NCBI RefSeq assembly: GCF_000429325.1
Contig: NZ_KE386885.1
Location: forward strand, 523,958-587,957
Length of the DNA: 64,000 nt
Source: Fundidesulfovibrio putealis DSM 16056
Lineage (GTDB): Bacteria > Desulfobacterota > Desulfovibrionia > Desulfovibrionales > Desulfovibrionaceae
Direction: 5' to 3'
The notes beneath the pieces are model-generated. The model had not been told where the DNA came from, did no database searches, and saw only the letters and a list, made by a program, of their open reading frames with translations. Shown in pieces: positions 18,503-27,541 of this stretch. How positions within the stretch are numbered: position 1 is the first letter of the stretch; every line of letters starts with the position of its first letter. Position numbers and translations under genes: made by a program.

Positions 18503-20227
18503 ATGAACGCCCACGACCGCGAACGCTTCTGGAACGAGCGCGCCCATGAACTCCTGACCTGGAGCCAACCCTGGTCCAAGGCCTGCCCCGACTCCTTCGA
18601 CGCCGCCCCCGGCTGGTTTTCGGGCGCGACCCTGGACGTGAGCGCCAACTGCCTGGACCGCCACGTGGCCGCCGGGCGAGCCGACGTGCCAGCGCTGATC
18701 TGGCAGGGCGAACCCGAGGACGAGGCCGTGGTCTTCACCTATGGCAGGCTCCTGGCGGACGTGCGCCGCGCCGCCGTGGTGCTGGCCGGGCTCGGGGTCA
18801 GCGCGGGCGACGTGGTGGGCATCGCGCTTCCGGCCCTGCCGGAGCTGGTGGTCTCCATGCTGGCCCTGGCGCGCCTGGGTGCGGTGCATCTGGTGTTCCC
18901 TGCCGGGTTGTCCCCGGCGGGGATCTCCGAGCGTCTCGGGGCCTGCAAGGCCAAGCTGTTCATCACCGCCGACGGCTTCTACAAGGCCGGGCGTCCCGTG
19001 CCCCTGGTCCAGCCCCAGGACGTGCCGCGCAGAGTGCTCGTGCGCCGCACGGGCCGCCCCATGGAGGACGCCCGCCCCGGCGACGTCTGGTGGCACGAGG
19101 CCATAGCGGCCCATCCCACGCCGCCCAACCTTCCGGGCGCGGTGCATGGCGCGTCGGACCCCTTGTTCATCCTGTACACCTCCGGCTCTTCGGGGCACCC
19201 CAAGGGCGTGGTGCACTCGGCGGGCGGGTTCCTCACGGGTTGTACTTCCTCCGCGCGGGAAGGCTTCGGAGTCGGCCCCGGCATGACCATCTGGTGCCAG
19301 GCCGAGCCCGGCTGGATCATGGGCCACGCCTACGCCGTGTATGCCCCGCTGTGCCTGGGGGCCACCACGCTTCTCTATGAGGGTTCTCCCGGCTATCCGC
19401 AGCCGGACCGCATCTGGCGCATCGCCCAGAAGCACCAGGTGGCCACGCTTTTGACCACCCCGGCCCTCACCGGACAGCTGATGCGCGAAGGCGAGGCCTG
19501 GCCCGCCGCGCGCGACCTGCCGTCGCTCAAGCTTATCGTGAGCGTGGGCGAGAAGCTCACCCCGGAGAACCGCAGCTGGCTGGCCCGCTCCGTGGGCAAG
19601 GGCCGCGCCCCGGTGGTGGACGCCTGGGGCCAGACCGAGACTGGCGGCGTGCTCATGTTGTCTGGCAGCCAGGGCGGGCTCGCACCGCTTTCCGGCGTGG
19701 AGGCCGGGACGCAGGCAGGCGGGCATCTGGTGATCCTGGCCCCATGGCCGGGTATGGCCGCGCGGCTGGTGGAAGGGAGCCTTGGAGCGAAAGACTTCTA
19801 CGACACGGGCGATCTGGTGCAGACCACGCCGGACGGCAAGTTCATCATCCAGGGACGCTCGGAGCTAGCGGGATCGGAGCTGCCACTGGTGGCGGTGGAG
19901 GCCTGCGTGGCGGCGTATCCGGACGTGGCCGAGGCGGCGGCCGTGGCGTCTGGCGAGCAGGTGGTGGTCTACGCCACGCTGCGGGCCGAGGCAGGCGAAC
20001 CGGAGCACATGGAGGCCGTGCTGACGCAGGCCGTGCGACGCGACGTGGAAGGTCCGGAGTTCCCGCTTTCGATTCGCATCGTGGAGGAGCTGCCCAAGAC
20101 GCGCTCCGGCAAGATCGCGCGCAACGCCCTGCGCGGGGCGGCGGAGGGCCGCATGGGTGACGTGTCCGGGCTTGCGGACCCGTCGGTGATGTCCACGCTG
20201 CTGGGAGACAAGGACGCGCTGTTCTGA
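18503..20227 (+). CDS. Acetyl-CoA synthetase-like AMP-forming acyl-CoA synthetase
   Basis: The 574-residue ANL-family enzyme would activate acetate or another short acid with ATP and CoA. Motifs are the phosphate loop YTSGSSGHPKGVVHSAGG, WGQTETGG, and YDTGDLVQTTPDGKF. The C-terminal lysine motif KTRSGKIARNALR is the site normally acetylated by Pat. Length is short against about 650 for Acs. The hinge after the aspartate motif reads GRSELAGSELPL instead of the usual GRxDDVIKxxGxR type, so catalysis or specificity may be altered. AAGGAGAGCC precedes the start. Confidence 0.88.
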   Translation: MNAHDRERFWNERAHELLTWSQPWSKACPDSFDAAPGWFSGATLDVSANCLDRHVAAGRADVPALIWQGEPEDEAVVFTYGRLLADVRRAAVVLAGLGVSAGDVVGIALPALPELVVSMLALARLGAVHLVFPAGLSPAGISERLGACKAKLFITADGFYKAGRPVPLVQPQDVPRRVLVRRTGRPMEDARPGDVWWHEAIAAHPTPPNLPGAVHGASDPLFILYTSGSSGHPKGVVHSAGGFLTGCTSSAREGFGVGPGMTIWCQAEPGWIMGHAYAVYAPLCLGATTLLYEGSPGYPQPDRIWRIAQKHQVATLLTTPALTGQLMREGEAWPAARDLPSLKLIVSVGEKLTPENRSWLARSVGKGRAPVVDAWGQTETGGVLMLSGSQGGLAPLSGVEAGTQAGGHLVILAPWPGMAARLVEGSLGAKDFYDTGDLVQTTPDGKFIIQGRSELAGSELPLVAVEACVAAYPDVAEAAAVASGEQVVVYATLRAEAGEPEHMEAVLTQAVRRDVEGPEFPLSIRIVEELPKTRSGKIARNALRGAAEGRMGDVSGLADPSVMSTLLGDKDALF

Positions 20228-20320
20228 TCCCGGCTGCGCGCATGAACGGGCTGTAACTTGACTTGCCCAGCTGAGGACATACATACATCCCCGTCCGCAT
20301 AAGGTGATGGAGGCTTTGTC

Positions 20321-21175
20321 GTGGCGCTCCTTTTGGTTCTTTCCTTCGCGTTGGTCCTTCTCGCGCCCGGCGAGGCCCTGGCCTGGGGGCCTGGAGTCCA
20401 CACTGCGGCCGCACGCTTCGTGCTGGCCAATCTCGACCTGGTGCCGCCCGCCGTGGCCGCGCTTCTCACCCAGTTTCCCAATACCTATCTGTACGGCTGC
20501 CTGAGCGCGGACTTCTTCGTGGGCAAGGGCACGCGCATGCGCCCTGGCCACAGCCACAACTGGGAGTCCGCCGCGCGTCTCTCCCAGGCCGCCGACAGCG
20601 AACAGCTGAAGGTCCACGCCCTGGGGTACATGTCGCATCTGGCGGCTGACGTGGTGGCGCACAATATTTACGTGCCGGGCGTCATGGTCCGCACGTCGCT
20701 TCCTGGAAATCTGGCCCACGCCTATGTGGAGGTGCAGGCCGACTCGCGCCTTACCGGCGGCCACGGCCTGTCCCACCGCCTGTCGCGGCCCTCACAGCGC
20801 ATGGTGGACCGCAGCATGGTCCAGGCGCTGGATAAGAACGTGTTCACCTACCTGTGCCGCAAGCGCATGTTCCGCAGCAGTGTGCGCCTCGCCGGGCTTC
20901 GCGGCTGGAACCGCTCCCTGCGCTTTGCCCAGAGCGTGCTGCCACTGCCCGACGACCGGGCCTGCCTGGACTCCATGTTCGAACTCAGCCTGCGGGCGGT
21001 GCTTGATGTGTTGCGTTCTCCCGGCGAGAGCGCGCTTTTTGCCATGGACCCCATCGGCAGCCTGAATCTGGCCCAGGCCAAAAAGCATCAGGAGGCCTCA
21101 CCGATGGATTCGCGCCTCAAGGATCTGCCCGGCCTGCCGGGGAGGCCTGCGGCGCTGTTCCAGGACGTGGCCTAG
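20321..21175 (+). CDS. Secreted zinc-dependent phospholipase C-like protein
   Basis: The protein has 284 residues from a GTG start behind GATGGAGGC. Residues 1-21 form a signal peptide ending ALA, leaving Trp as the mature N-terminus (WGPGVH). In Bacillus-type phospholipase C the mature N-terminal Trp is a zinc ligand, so this fits the zinc-dependent PLC / S1-P1 nuclease fold. Other candidate ligands are in SADFFVGKG, GHSHNWE and GYMSHLAADVVAHN. The protein should act in the periplasm or outside. Substrate is unproven. It ends where the AT-rich island begins. Confidence 0.82.
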   Translation: MALLLVLSFALVLLAPGEALAWGPGVHTAAARFVLANLDLVPPAVAALLTQFPNTYLYGCLSADFFVGKGTRMRPGHSHNWESAARLSQAADSEQLKVHALGYMSHLAADVVAHNIYVPGVMVRTSLPGNLAHAYVEVQADSRLTGGHGLSHRLSRPSQRMVDRSMVQALDKNVFTYLCRKRMFRSSVRLAGLRGWNRSLRFAQSVLPLPDDRACLDSMFELSLRAVLDVLRSPGESALFAMDPIGSLNLAQAKKHQEASPMDSRLKDLPGLPGRPAALFQDVA

Positions 21176-21196
21176 CGTGTCTGGAATAGTGCATGT

Positions 21197-21214
21197 GTTC
21201 TCATAAATGAGAAC
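21197..21214. promoter_or_regulatory. Perfect 18-bp palindrome at the island boundary
   Basis: GTTCTCAT and ATGAGAAC flank AA, at the exact change from GC-rich to AT-rich DNA and about 200 bases before the GSCFA gene. It may be an operator. The remaining spacer to 21412 carries only a weak 64-codon open frame. Confidence 0.4.
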
Positions 21215-21412
21215 TGTAAATTCCTTTGCAAAGCAACAGAATGGCGCTGCAAAAGTTGCACGGGAAAGTAAGATATAAGAGTGAGGTTGGTGTTGTATTG
21301 TTCAGGTATGGTTCGCACATGCCGCATGAGTTGTTTGCTTGGGCGTGGAAGGCTGCCTTTATCGCTTTGAGTGCCCGCAATATTGATGGAACACTGAACA
21401 CGAAGGATCATC

Positions 21413-22798
21413 ATGAGTGATTCGTTTCTGAAGTCTGGGATTCTATCTCCAAGGCACGAAGTGTTTCCAATTATATCTTTAATGAAAAATGAGTTAATAA
21501 CGGGGTTCGACAGTAAGTTTGTTTCATTTGGCTCATGTTTTGCTGCTAATATCTCGGCGGCGTTGTGTGGTATCGGAATTCACTGCTACTTCAAAAGGGA
21601 AATTTGCAGACATTTTAGCACGGAAAGCCTTTTGAATGTACTTAAGATCGTCACCAATGAGAACAGCAAAATTCATTATCACAAGTATGACGACTATGTC
21701 GGCGGAATTAATCCGTGGCAATTTAGCATTGGGCGGATTTTTCAGACGCAGGATGATGTATCCAGAATAATTAACGAACTCGTCAAAGAGTTCCGTAATG
21801 AAATTGAGAGGGCAGATAATGTTATATTTACACTTGGAACGAATATAATCATTCGAGACAATGTGACGGGTGTATGTATTTCTACGTCTGATAAGATGCC
21901 GCCAGAAAGTTACGCGCAATTGTCGCTAAGCGTTGCTCAAATTGTCGGTCAATTGAATGAGATTCATGATGAGATTGTAAAAATTAAAGGAGGTGAACGA
22001 TTTAACTTTTTTGTTACTCTGTCGCCTCAACGATATTCGTTTGTGTCGGAAGATGACGGTGCATTCAATACGTCGACACAGTGTAAATTTGTTCAGAATA
22101 ATCTTTCAAAATCGATATGTAGAGTTGCAATAGATGAGTTTATTAGGTCAAGGCGGCGATGCTATTATTTCCCGTCATATGAGATTGTGGTCGATGAGTT
22201 GCGCTTGCAAGAGCAGTTTGTTGACAAGTTGCATGTCGATCTTGTCCGGACGGGAAACTATGTTGTGTCGCGTTTTATTGATCAGTATTTTTCAGAGAAG
22301 CTTATTGACGTAATAATAAAAGAAAAGCTTGGTGAATCTGATAAGCGGAGAAAGGTTCAGAGTAAGATAGTAACCGTTGGAGAGCAGTTCTTTGCAGGGA
22401 AAAAGCTTGACGAATTTATTTCAAGAATCGCATCTGCCATAGCAAATGACCCGGACAAGAGTTGGCTGTTTGAGTATTATGTGTATCATTTTGAAAGGCA
22501 TTGGGGGACAAAGGCGATAGATTTGCTTGTCACCACAGTGCTGGACAATTTCAGTGTACCATGTTTCTGGGGTGTTTCTGGGCGGTTTGAGAAGTTCTTC
22601 TCCCATCATCTTGCCGGACGGCAGGTCCTCTTGGTTGACACCAATCGAGGTGGAGATGTCGTCGGGGGAAGTTTGATACTTAGCCCGGATGAAATCATCT
22701 CTCGTCCGGAGGTCGATGTTATAATAATATCGTCAACGCATAGAGAGTCGATCAAGTCGAAAATTTCAGATCTAAAATTGAACTGTCGCATATTATAG
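21413..22798 (+). CDS. GSCFA-domain protein, probably surface-polysaccharide related
   Basis: The 461-residue protein has KFVSFGSCFAANIS near residues 35-48, the hallmark of the GSCFA family, an SGNH-hydrolase relative of uncertain activity. Residues 110-260 retain a hydrolase-like pattern (FTLGTN, FFVTLSPQRY). Residues from about 370 form a separate segment (CFWGVSGRFEKFF, VLLVDTNRGGDVVGG) resembling a Rossmann-like binding unit. Codon use is markedly AT-rich, unlike neighbours. It is followed after 45 bases by another SGNH protein, so the pair probably works together, perhaps in esterification or de-esterification of an exopolysaccharide. Function is inferred. Confidence 0.75.
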   Translation: MSDSFLKSGILSPRHEVFPIISLMKNELITGFDSKFVSFGSCFAANISAALCGIGIHCYFKREICRHFSTESLLNVLKIVTNENSKIHYHKYDDYVGGINPWQFSIGRIFQTQDDVSRIINELVKEFRNEIERADNVIFTLGTNIIIRDNVTGVCISTSDKMPPESYAQLSLSVAQIVGQLNEIHDEIVKIKGGERFNFFVTLSPQRYSFVSEDDGAFNTSTQCKFVQNNLSKSICRVAIDEFIRSRRRCYYFPSYEIVVDELRLQEQFVDKLHVDLVRTGNYVVSRFIDQYFSEKLIDVIIKEKLGESDKRRKVQSKIVTVGEQFFAGKKLDEFISRIASAIANDPDKSWLFEYYVYHFERHWGTKAIDLLVTTVLDNFSVPCFWGVSGRFEKFFSHHLAGRQVLLVDTNRGGDVVGGSLILSPDEIISRPEVDVIIISSTHRESIKSKISDLKLNCRIL

Positions 22799-22843
22799 TC
22801 CACAGGGCTTGGTGTTGCGAGGATGCAAAGAGGTGTGTTTGGT

Positions 22844-23857
22844 ATGCGGATAGTTGATATTCGAACTGAAGTAGCGCTTTGCGGCACCATTTGTCTCGAT
22901 GTCTCTGGTTCTGTGTCTAGGATCCCCCACGATGTACAGACACATAGTGGTCTTGAATATTTGAAGAAATGTCCTGCTGGGGTGCGGGTCGCGTTTCGAA
23001 CGAATTCAAAAGTCATTAAGGTTGCGTTTAATCAGGTTGGGCAGGCATCTGGCACGGATACTTTCTCAGCCTTTTCGATTGGCGCATTTGATATTGTAAC
23101 TAATGGTGTGATGCGCAGGCCGTTTTCATTGCTGTGGTGTAAGACATTCGATGACAGCTATACAACGTATTCGTTGGGCGGCGATGTGAATGATGTCGTC
23201 GTGTATATGCCAACGTACAGCATATGCCCGGAATTCAATATCTATGTTGATGACTACTCATACTGTGCTCCGATAGTATATCAGAAAAAGTTGTTGTTTT
23301 ATGGGACAAGTATCACGCAAGGTGCAGCATCGTGCAGACCTGCACTCAATTACGCGTCACGATTGTGCGCCATGTTGGGTTGTGACTACTATAATTTTGG
23401 ATTTGGAGGGAATGCCATCGGGGATCATCGAATGGTGGGCATTCTTAAGAGTATAGATTCTGACCTTTATATTATAAAGAGCGCGCGTCAAGCGTACGGA
23501 AATGTAAAACATAACATTGTCCGGATGGTTCGTGAGATCAAAGAAGTTGACGTCAATCGGTCTATATTGATAATTTCTGCCTTGGGTGATCAATTTGAAG
23601 TTGATATGTTTAACGGATCAGTCAGTCTCGACAAGAGACGGAAACTTGCATTTGAAGCATATGATATTTTGCGTAAAGAGTTCTCCAATATTTATTTTGC
23701 AGACGGCCTCGAATTGCTTTCAGGTATTGAGTCCGACTTGTTTCACGACGGTGTGCATCCAAATTCAATTGGGCATAAGTCTATTGCTTCAAGATTGTTT
23801 CCTATTGTTCAATCCATACTTGCGAGAAGCAAAACATCACCGAACGAAATCTGCTAA
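22844..23857 (+). CDS. SGNH/GDSL hydrolase
   Basis: The 337-residue protein starts at the Met preceded by AGAGGTG; a Met seven codons earlier has poorer spacing. Residues 1-140 form a beta-rich N-terminal domain, as in two-domain carbohydrate esterases. The catalytic region shows block I GTSITQGAAS with the nucleophile Ser, block II GFGGNA, and a C-terminal DGVHPNSIGH giving the Asp/His pair. An acyl or acetyl esterase on a glycan is likely. It shares the AT-rich composition of the GSCFA gene and so was probably acquired with it. Confidence 0.82.
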   Translation: MRIVDIRTEVALCGTICLDVSGSVSRIPHDVQTHSGLEYLKKCPAGVRVAFRTNSKVIKVAFNQVGQASGTDTFSAFSIGAFDIVTNGVMRRPFSLLWCKTFDDSYTTYSLGGDVNDVVVYMPTYSICPEFNIYVDDYSYCAPIVYQKKLLFYGTSITQGAASCRPALNYASRLCAMLGCDYYNFGFGGNAIGDHRMVGILKSIDSDLYIIKSARQAYGNVKHNIVRMVREIKEVDVNRSILIISALGDQFEVDMFNGSVSLDKRRKLAFEAYDILRKEFSNIYFADGLELLSGIESDLFHDGVHPNSIGHKSIASRLFPIVQSILARSKTSPNEIC

Positions 23858-23916
23858 GTCTGAGTTTCTTTCATGACTTTGCGCTGACGACGCGTCGGCT
23901 ATGCATCAAAATGCAA

Positions 23917-23962
23917 TACGCCCTCGCTTCGGTACTTCGAGGCGGGGGCGCTTTGCGTTTAT
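23917..23962 (+). terminator. Terminator after the SGNH gene
   Basis: CGCCCTCGC and GCGGGGGCG pair (one G-T wobble) across a 14-base interval, then CTTTGCGTTT. It marks the return to GC-rich DNA. Confidence 0.5.
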
Positions 23963-24062
23963 CGTGTGAGGGGGGATGCCTCCTCCGGGACCTCCTCTCA
24001 AAAACTTTTACGTAGCTTCGCGTCGTGGCGCGTCAGGATGTCGGGCGGTGGGGGCGGCGGCT

Positions 24063-24180
24063 CTGGCCTGGGGACGGGGCTGTCCCGTTCGCGCCATGCG
24101 CGGCGAGCTCGAACCGATTTGAAGACGATTCGTCGCCCGCCGCGCATGGCGCGCCCGCTCCAGCCCCATCCCCAGGCCTC
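24063..24180. repeat. Large imperfect inverted repeat (about 118 bp cruciform)
   Basis: Outer arms 24063-24082 and 24161-24180 match over nearly 20 bases with one clear mismatch. Inner arms 24091-24105 and 24138-24152 (GCGCCATGCGCGGCG) match perfectly. The loop is about 32 bases. Both arms are co-linear, so the RNA would fold as one long hairpin. No coding frame across it is credible. Confidence 0.7.
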
Positions 24181-24205
24181 GTCGAGGACGTCGACTTCAA
24201 AAAAC

Positions 24206-24245
24206 AAGCCCTGAAGCGCGGCTTTGCGCGCTTCAGGGCTTTCTT
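24206..24245 (+). terminator. Strong hairpin with T-rich tail
   Basis: A perfect 15-bp stem (AAGCCCTGAAGCGCG with its complement) and 6-base loop are followed by TTCTT. It lies 26 bases past the cruciform and may be its terminator. Confidence 0.7.
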
Positions 24246-24254
24246 GCGAGATTT

Positions 24255-24370
24255 CTGAAACGTATCGCTCTGGGACGCGAAGCCCACTGAGGGTCCAGGG
24301 GGATGATCCCCCTGGCGGGAGAGTCCAGAGAGGGCGGAGCCCTCTCTGGCCGCCGGAGGCTCTCCGAGGA
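24255..24370. repeat. Dispersed intergenic repeat, copy A
   Basis: It contains the CCAGGGGGATGATCCCCCTGG hairpin core (24295-24315) and an AGAGAGGGC/GCCCTCTCT hairpin (24327-24347) followed by CGCCGGAGGCT. The same modules recur at about 53960, 61575 and 63061; the first is in the opposite orientation at 61575. It also covers the end of the chemoreceptor gene spacer. Confidence 0.6.
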
Positions 24371-26257
24371 TTACTTCTCTCCGATGACTCTGGCGATGGT
24401 GGAATCGAGCCCTTTGCCTGATCCTGCTCCCAGCGCCTTGGGTTTCGCCTGCGTCCTGCCGATCGCATGCGGCGCGGCGGCCGCAAGGGCCGCCTGGGGC
24501 ACTCCGGCCTCGGCCTTCAGTTCGCCGATCAGGCGGCTTAGGGCCTGGGCCTGCTCGGCCAGCTCCATCACGGCCTGGGCGGACTGGTTCATGGCGTCGG
24601 CGTTCTCGTTGGAGATGCGGCTGATGTCCTCGATGGCCCGGTTGATCTCCTCGCTGGCGGCGGACTGCTGTTCCGAGGCGGTGGCGATGGAGCGCACCTG
24701 GTCTGAGGAGGCGTCCACCAGCTCCACGATGGCCCTGAGGGACTCGCCCGACTTTCCGGCAAGCCCGGTGGCGTCCCCGATGAGCGACACCGTGCGGTCC
24801 ACAGCGCCCACGTTCTTGCGCGCGCCGTCCTGGATGCCGTGGATGGCGTCGCCCACTTCCTTGGTGGCGGTCATGGTCTTTTCGGCAAGTTTTCGCACTT
24901 CGTCGGCCACCACGGCGAAACCGCGCCCGGCGTCGCCAGCGCGCGCCGCCTCGATGGCGGCGTTCAGGGCCAGGAGGTTGGTCTGGTCGGCGATGTCGGA
25001 GATCACGTTCATGATGCGTCCGATGGACTCGGCCTGCGCGCCCAAGCTGGCCATGTCGGACTTGAGCTCCAGGGCCTGCTTCTCCACCAGGCCGATCTCG
25101 CGCACCACCTCGCTGACCACGCCCGCGCCCTCCTGGGCTCTGCGTTTGGCCTGGTCGGAGGTCTCGGCGGCCTGGGAGGCGTTGCGGGCCACTTCCAGCA
25201 CTGTGGCGTTCATCTCCTCCATGGAGGTGGCAGTCTCGCCAACGCGCCCGGCTTGGATCTCGGTACCCCGGCTGGACTGCTCAACCTGGGCGGCCAGTTC
25301 CTCGGAAGCGGAGGAGATGATGGAGGCCACTTCCTCCAGCTTGCCCGCAGCCTGCAGCATGCCGTCGGCCCGTGCGCGTTCGGCCTGCTGCTTGGCCTCT
25401 TCGGCCTGGAGCGTGGCATCCTCGGCGGCCTTGGCCTGCTGGGCGGCGTCCTGGGATTTCTGGTCTGCCTCGGTGATTTTTTCCTTGAGGGTGGACACCA
25501 TCTGGATGAGCACCGCATACACGCCGCCGTTTCCCTGCACGGGCTTGAAGCTGACGTCCAGGTTGCCGGAGGCGATCTCGCCAGCCACCTGCCTCAGATA
25601 GCCGGGGTCCTCCCCCATCTGGGAAAGCACGTTGCGGGCCAGGAGGAAGGCCAGGGCTAGGCCCACGGCCACGGCTGCCAGAACGGCCGCGATGAGGCTG
25701 GTCTGGCCGATGGTGAAGGCCTCGATGGCCTTGGCGGCGCTGTCCTTGCCGCCCTTGGTGTTGATGGCGGTGATCTTGTTCAGGCTGGCGATGGTGGCCT
25801 GGATGGCCTTGGCGGAGTCGCCCGTGGCGATCTGAACGGCCTTGTCCTGGTTCATCACCGAGATCTTGACGATCTTGTCGTGCTCGGCCTTGTATTGCTT
25901 CCAGGAGGCCAGGAACTCGTCGAATATCTTGCGCTCCTCGCGCTGCTCGGCAGTGATGAGCGGGTCCAGGATTCGGATGGCCTCCTCGGCCTTGTTCAGC
26001 GACTCCTGCATCAGGGCTTCGTAGCGGCGCATCTCCTTCTCGTCGGTGGACATGATGTGGATCAGCTCATAGCGGCGAAAACTCTGGATTGCGTCGCTGA
26101 TCTGTCCGACGTCTACGATGCTGGGCAGCCAGTCGTCGGCCAGCAGCTCTGTTTCCGCGTAGATGGCGCGCATTTCAATGATAGCGAACAGGCCGATGCC
26201 TGCGACGAAAAGAAGCAACGCCCCGAACCCGCCGTACAGCTTGGTGGCCAGTTTCAT
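24371..26257 (-). CDS. Methyl-accepting chemotaxis protein (4HB sensor)
   Basis: The 628-residue chemoreceptor has TM1 at about 8-28, a helical periplasmic sensor of four-helix-bundle type (about 30-185), TM2 at about 188-211, a HAMP-like region (215-270) and a long cytoplasmic coiled coil. The signalling tip [21 protein letters not shown] is canonical, and [10 protein letters not shown] follows. A helical coil ([16 protein letters not shown]) joins HAMP to the signalling domain. There is no CheR-docking pentapeptide. It follows the cpoB operon in the same direction with a 79-base gap and could be co-transcribed. Ligand unknown. Confidence 0.94.
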   Translation of the reverse strand: MKLATKLYGGFGALLLFVAGIGLFAIIEMRAIYAETELLADDWLPSIVDVGQISDAIQSFRRYELIHIMSTDEKEMRRYEALMQESLNKAEEAIRILDPLITAEQREERKIFDEFLASWKQYKAEHDKIVKISVMNQDKAVQIATGDSAKAIQATIASLNKITAINTKGGKDSAAKAIEAFTIGQTSLIAAVLAAVAVGLALAFLLARNVLSQMGEDPGYLRQVAGEIASGNLDVSFKPVQGNGGVYAVLIQMVSTLKEKITEADQKSQDAAQQAKAAEDATLQAEEAKQQAERARADGMLQAAGKLEEVASIISSASEELAAQVEQSSRGTEIQAGRVGETATSMEEMNATVLEVARNASQAAETSDQAKRRAQEGAGVVSEVVREIGLVEKQALELKSDMASLGAQAESIGRIMNVISDIADQTNLLALNAAIEAARAGDAGRGFAVVADEVRKLAEKTMTATKEVGDAIHGIQDGARKNVGAVDRTVSLIGDATGLAGKSGESLRAIVELVDASSDQVRSIATASEQQSAASEEINRAIEDISRISNENADAMNQSAQAVMELAEQAQALSRLIGELKAEAGVPQAALAAAAPHAIGRTQAKPKALGAGSGKGLDSTIARVIGEK

Positions 26258-26336
26258 GAGAAGCTCCGAAGTAAGGTGTTTGCCGACCGCGCAGGGAATG
26301 TCTACGCAACCGGGATGACGTTCCTGTTGCGGGTGA

Positions 26337-27239
26337 TCAGCGCAGGTCGCGCAGCTGCATCTGGGCGCTCCGGGCCTCCGGGCTGCCGGGGTAGCGCTTC
26401 TCCACGTCCTGAAGGAGGATTTTGGCGGCCTGGAGCTTGCCCAGCTTGCGGAAGCTCAGGGCCTGCTTGAGCATGGCCGAAGGCACCATGGGGTTGTTGG
26501 GGAATTTCTGGATAAGGTCCTGGCATATGAGGGCCGCGCGGGCGTAGTCGCCCTGCTGGAAGTTGGTCTCGGCCTGCCAGAACAGGGCGTTCGGGGCCTG
26601 GCGCGAGGTGGGGTAGCTTTTGAGGAGCTCCGAGAAGAGGCTGTTGGCGCGGTTGTAGTCCTGCTGATTGAAGGACTCCATGCCCATGTTCAGGATGGCC
26701 TCGGCGGGGTCGTTGCCGGTCTGGCCCATGGTGATGGGCGCGACCGGCGGGGAATCCGGGTCGTAGGCCGGGGAGCCCCCGCGCGGGGGAGCGGAATATC
26801 CCGTGGACGCCGAAGGCGCGCGCGAGCCCGTGTCCACGCCCAGGGTGGCCGCCATGCGCGACACGGTTTCTTCCAGCAGGGCGAGCCGCCTGTTGACCTC
26901 GTCCAGGGTTACGCCGCGCCCGGCCTTGCCCTGGACGCTCTCCAGCTCGTCGATGCGCACGCGCATTTCCTGCACGCGCGATTTCAGCGAGGTCAGATCG
27001 GCCTGGGCGTTGGCCTGGGTCAGTTGCTCGGCGGGGATGGTCTGTCTGGCCGGTTCGGAGGCGCATCCGGCCAGGGCGGCCAGGGATAAAAGCCACAGCA
27101 GGGCGCGGAGTCCCGACCCTGCCTGGGGCCGACTGGAAGCGTTGCAGGCCGGGGAGGGCTGGTGGCCCGCTGCGCCGCGCCCGCATGCAGAAGGGGCAGA
27201 AGGGTCGAAACCGGACGCTCGCTTCTCGATGGCGGTCAT
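26337..27239 (-). CDS. cpoB: CpoB/YbgF-like TPR lipoprotein
   Basis: The 300-residue protein has a lipobox SLAALAGC with Cys59, a coiled coil (about 75-130) and C-terminal TPR repeats (about 180-300). This is the CpoB arrangement, linking Tol-Pal to peptidoglycan synthesis. The signal peptide has an unusually long, about 44-residue N-region; no alternative start lies nearer the hydrophobic core. The chosen ATG has GGGAGAAA upstream and overlaps the previous stop by ATGA. It sits oddly at the end of a sulfur-handling operon rather than with tolQRAB-pal. Confidence 0.85.
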   Translation of the reverse strand: MTAIEKRASGFDPSAPSACGRGAAGHQPSPACNASSRPQAGSGLRALLWLLSLAALAGCASEPARQTIPAEQLTQANAQADLTSLKSRVQEMRVRIDELESVQGKAGRGVTLDEVNRRLALLEETVSRMAATLGVDTGSRAPSASTGYSAPPRGGSPAYDPDSPPVAPITMGQTGNDPAEAILNMGMESFNQQDYNRANSLFSELLKSYPTSRQAPNALFWQAETNFQQGDYARAALICQDLIQKFPNNPMVPSAMLKQALSFRKLGKLQAAKILLQDVEKRYPGSPEARSAQMQLRDLR

Positions 27240-27541
27240 GAACGTTTCTCCCGAACGGATTCGACGGACGCGGGCTTGGTTTCGAGCCCGCCCGTTCGCC
27301 CGGCCCGCCAGTCCGCCTTGATGGTCAGGTACACCCGGTCCTGGTCGGAGGCGAGCGCCTTGAAGCAGGCGTCCACCACGACCATCACCTCGTCCCATTC
27401 GCCCTCGATGCAGGTGCCCATGGGGCCGAGCCGCCAGGACAGGCCCGAGGCGGCGATGATGTCCACCGCCCGGGCCACGAAGGGCGCGAGGCTTCCCTGC
27501 GCGCCCAGGGGGAAGAGCGACAGCTCGACAATGACGCTCAT
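27236..27541 (-). CDS. MTH1187/YkoF-type thiamine-binding-like protein
   Basis: This 101-residue protein fits the MTH1187 family (MSVIVELSLFPLG start, GTCIEGEWDEVM loop), small ferredoxin-like-fold proteins some of which bind thiamine or sulfur compounds. The start overlaps the upstream stop by ATGA, so translation is coupled to the YeeE-rhodanese gene. The C-terminal 20 residues are charged and non-conserved in appearance. The actual ligand here is unknown. Confidence 0.82.
   Translation of the reverse strand: MSVIVELSLFPLGAQGSLAPFVARAVDIIAASGLSWRLGPMGTCIEGEWDEVMVVVDACFKALASDQDRVYLTIKADWRAGRTGGLETKPASVESVREKRS

Noticed and set aside
21226-21420. 64-codon frame before the GSCFA gene
   Set aside because: No ribosome site at either Met and it overlaps the GSCFA start; no recognisable product.
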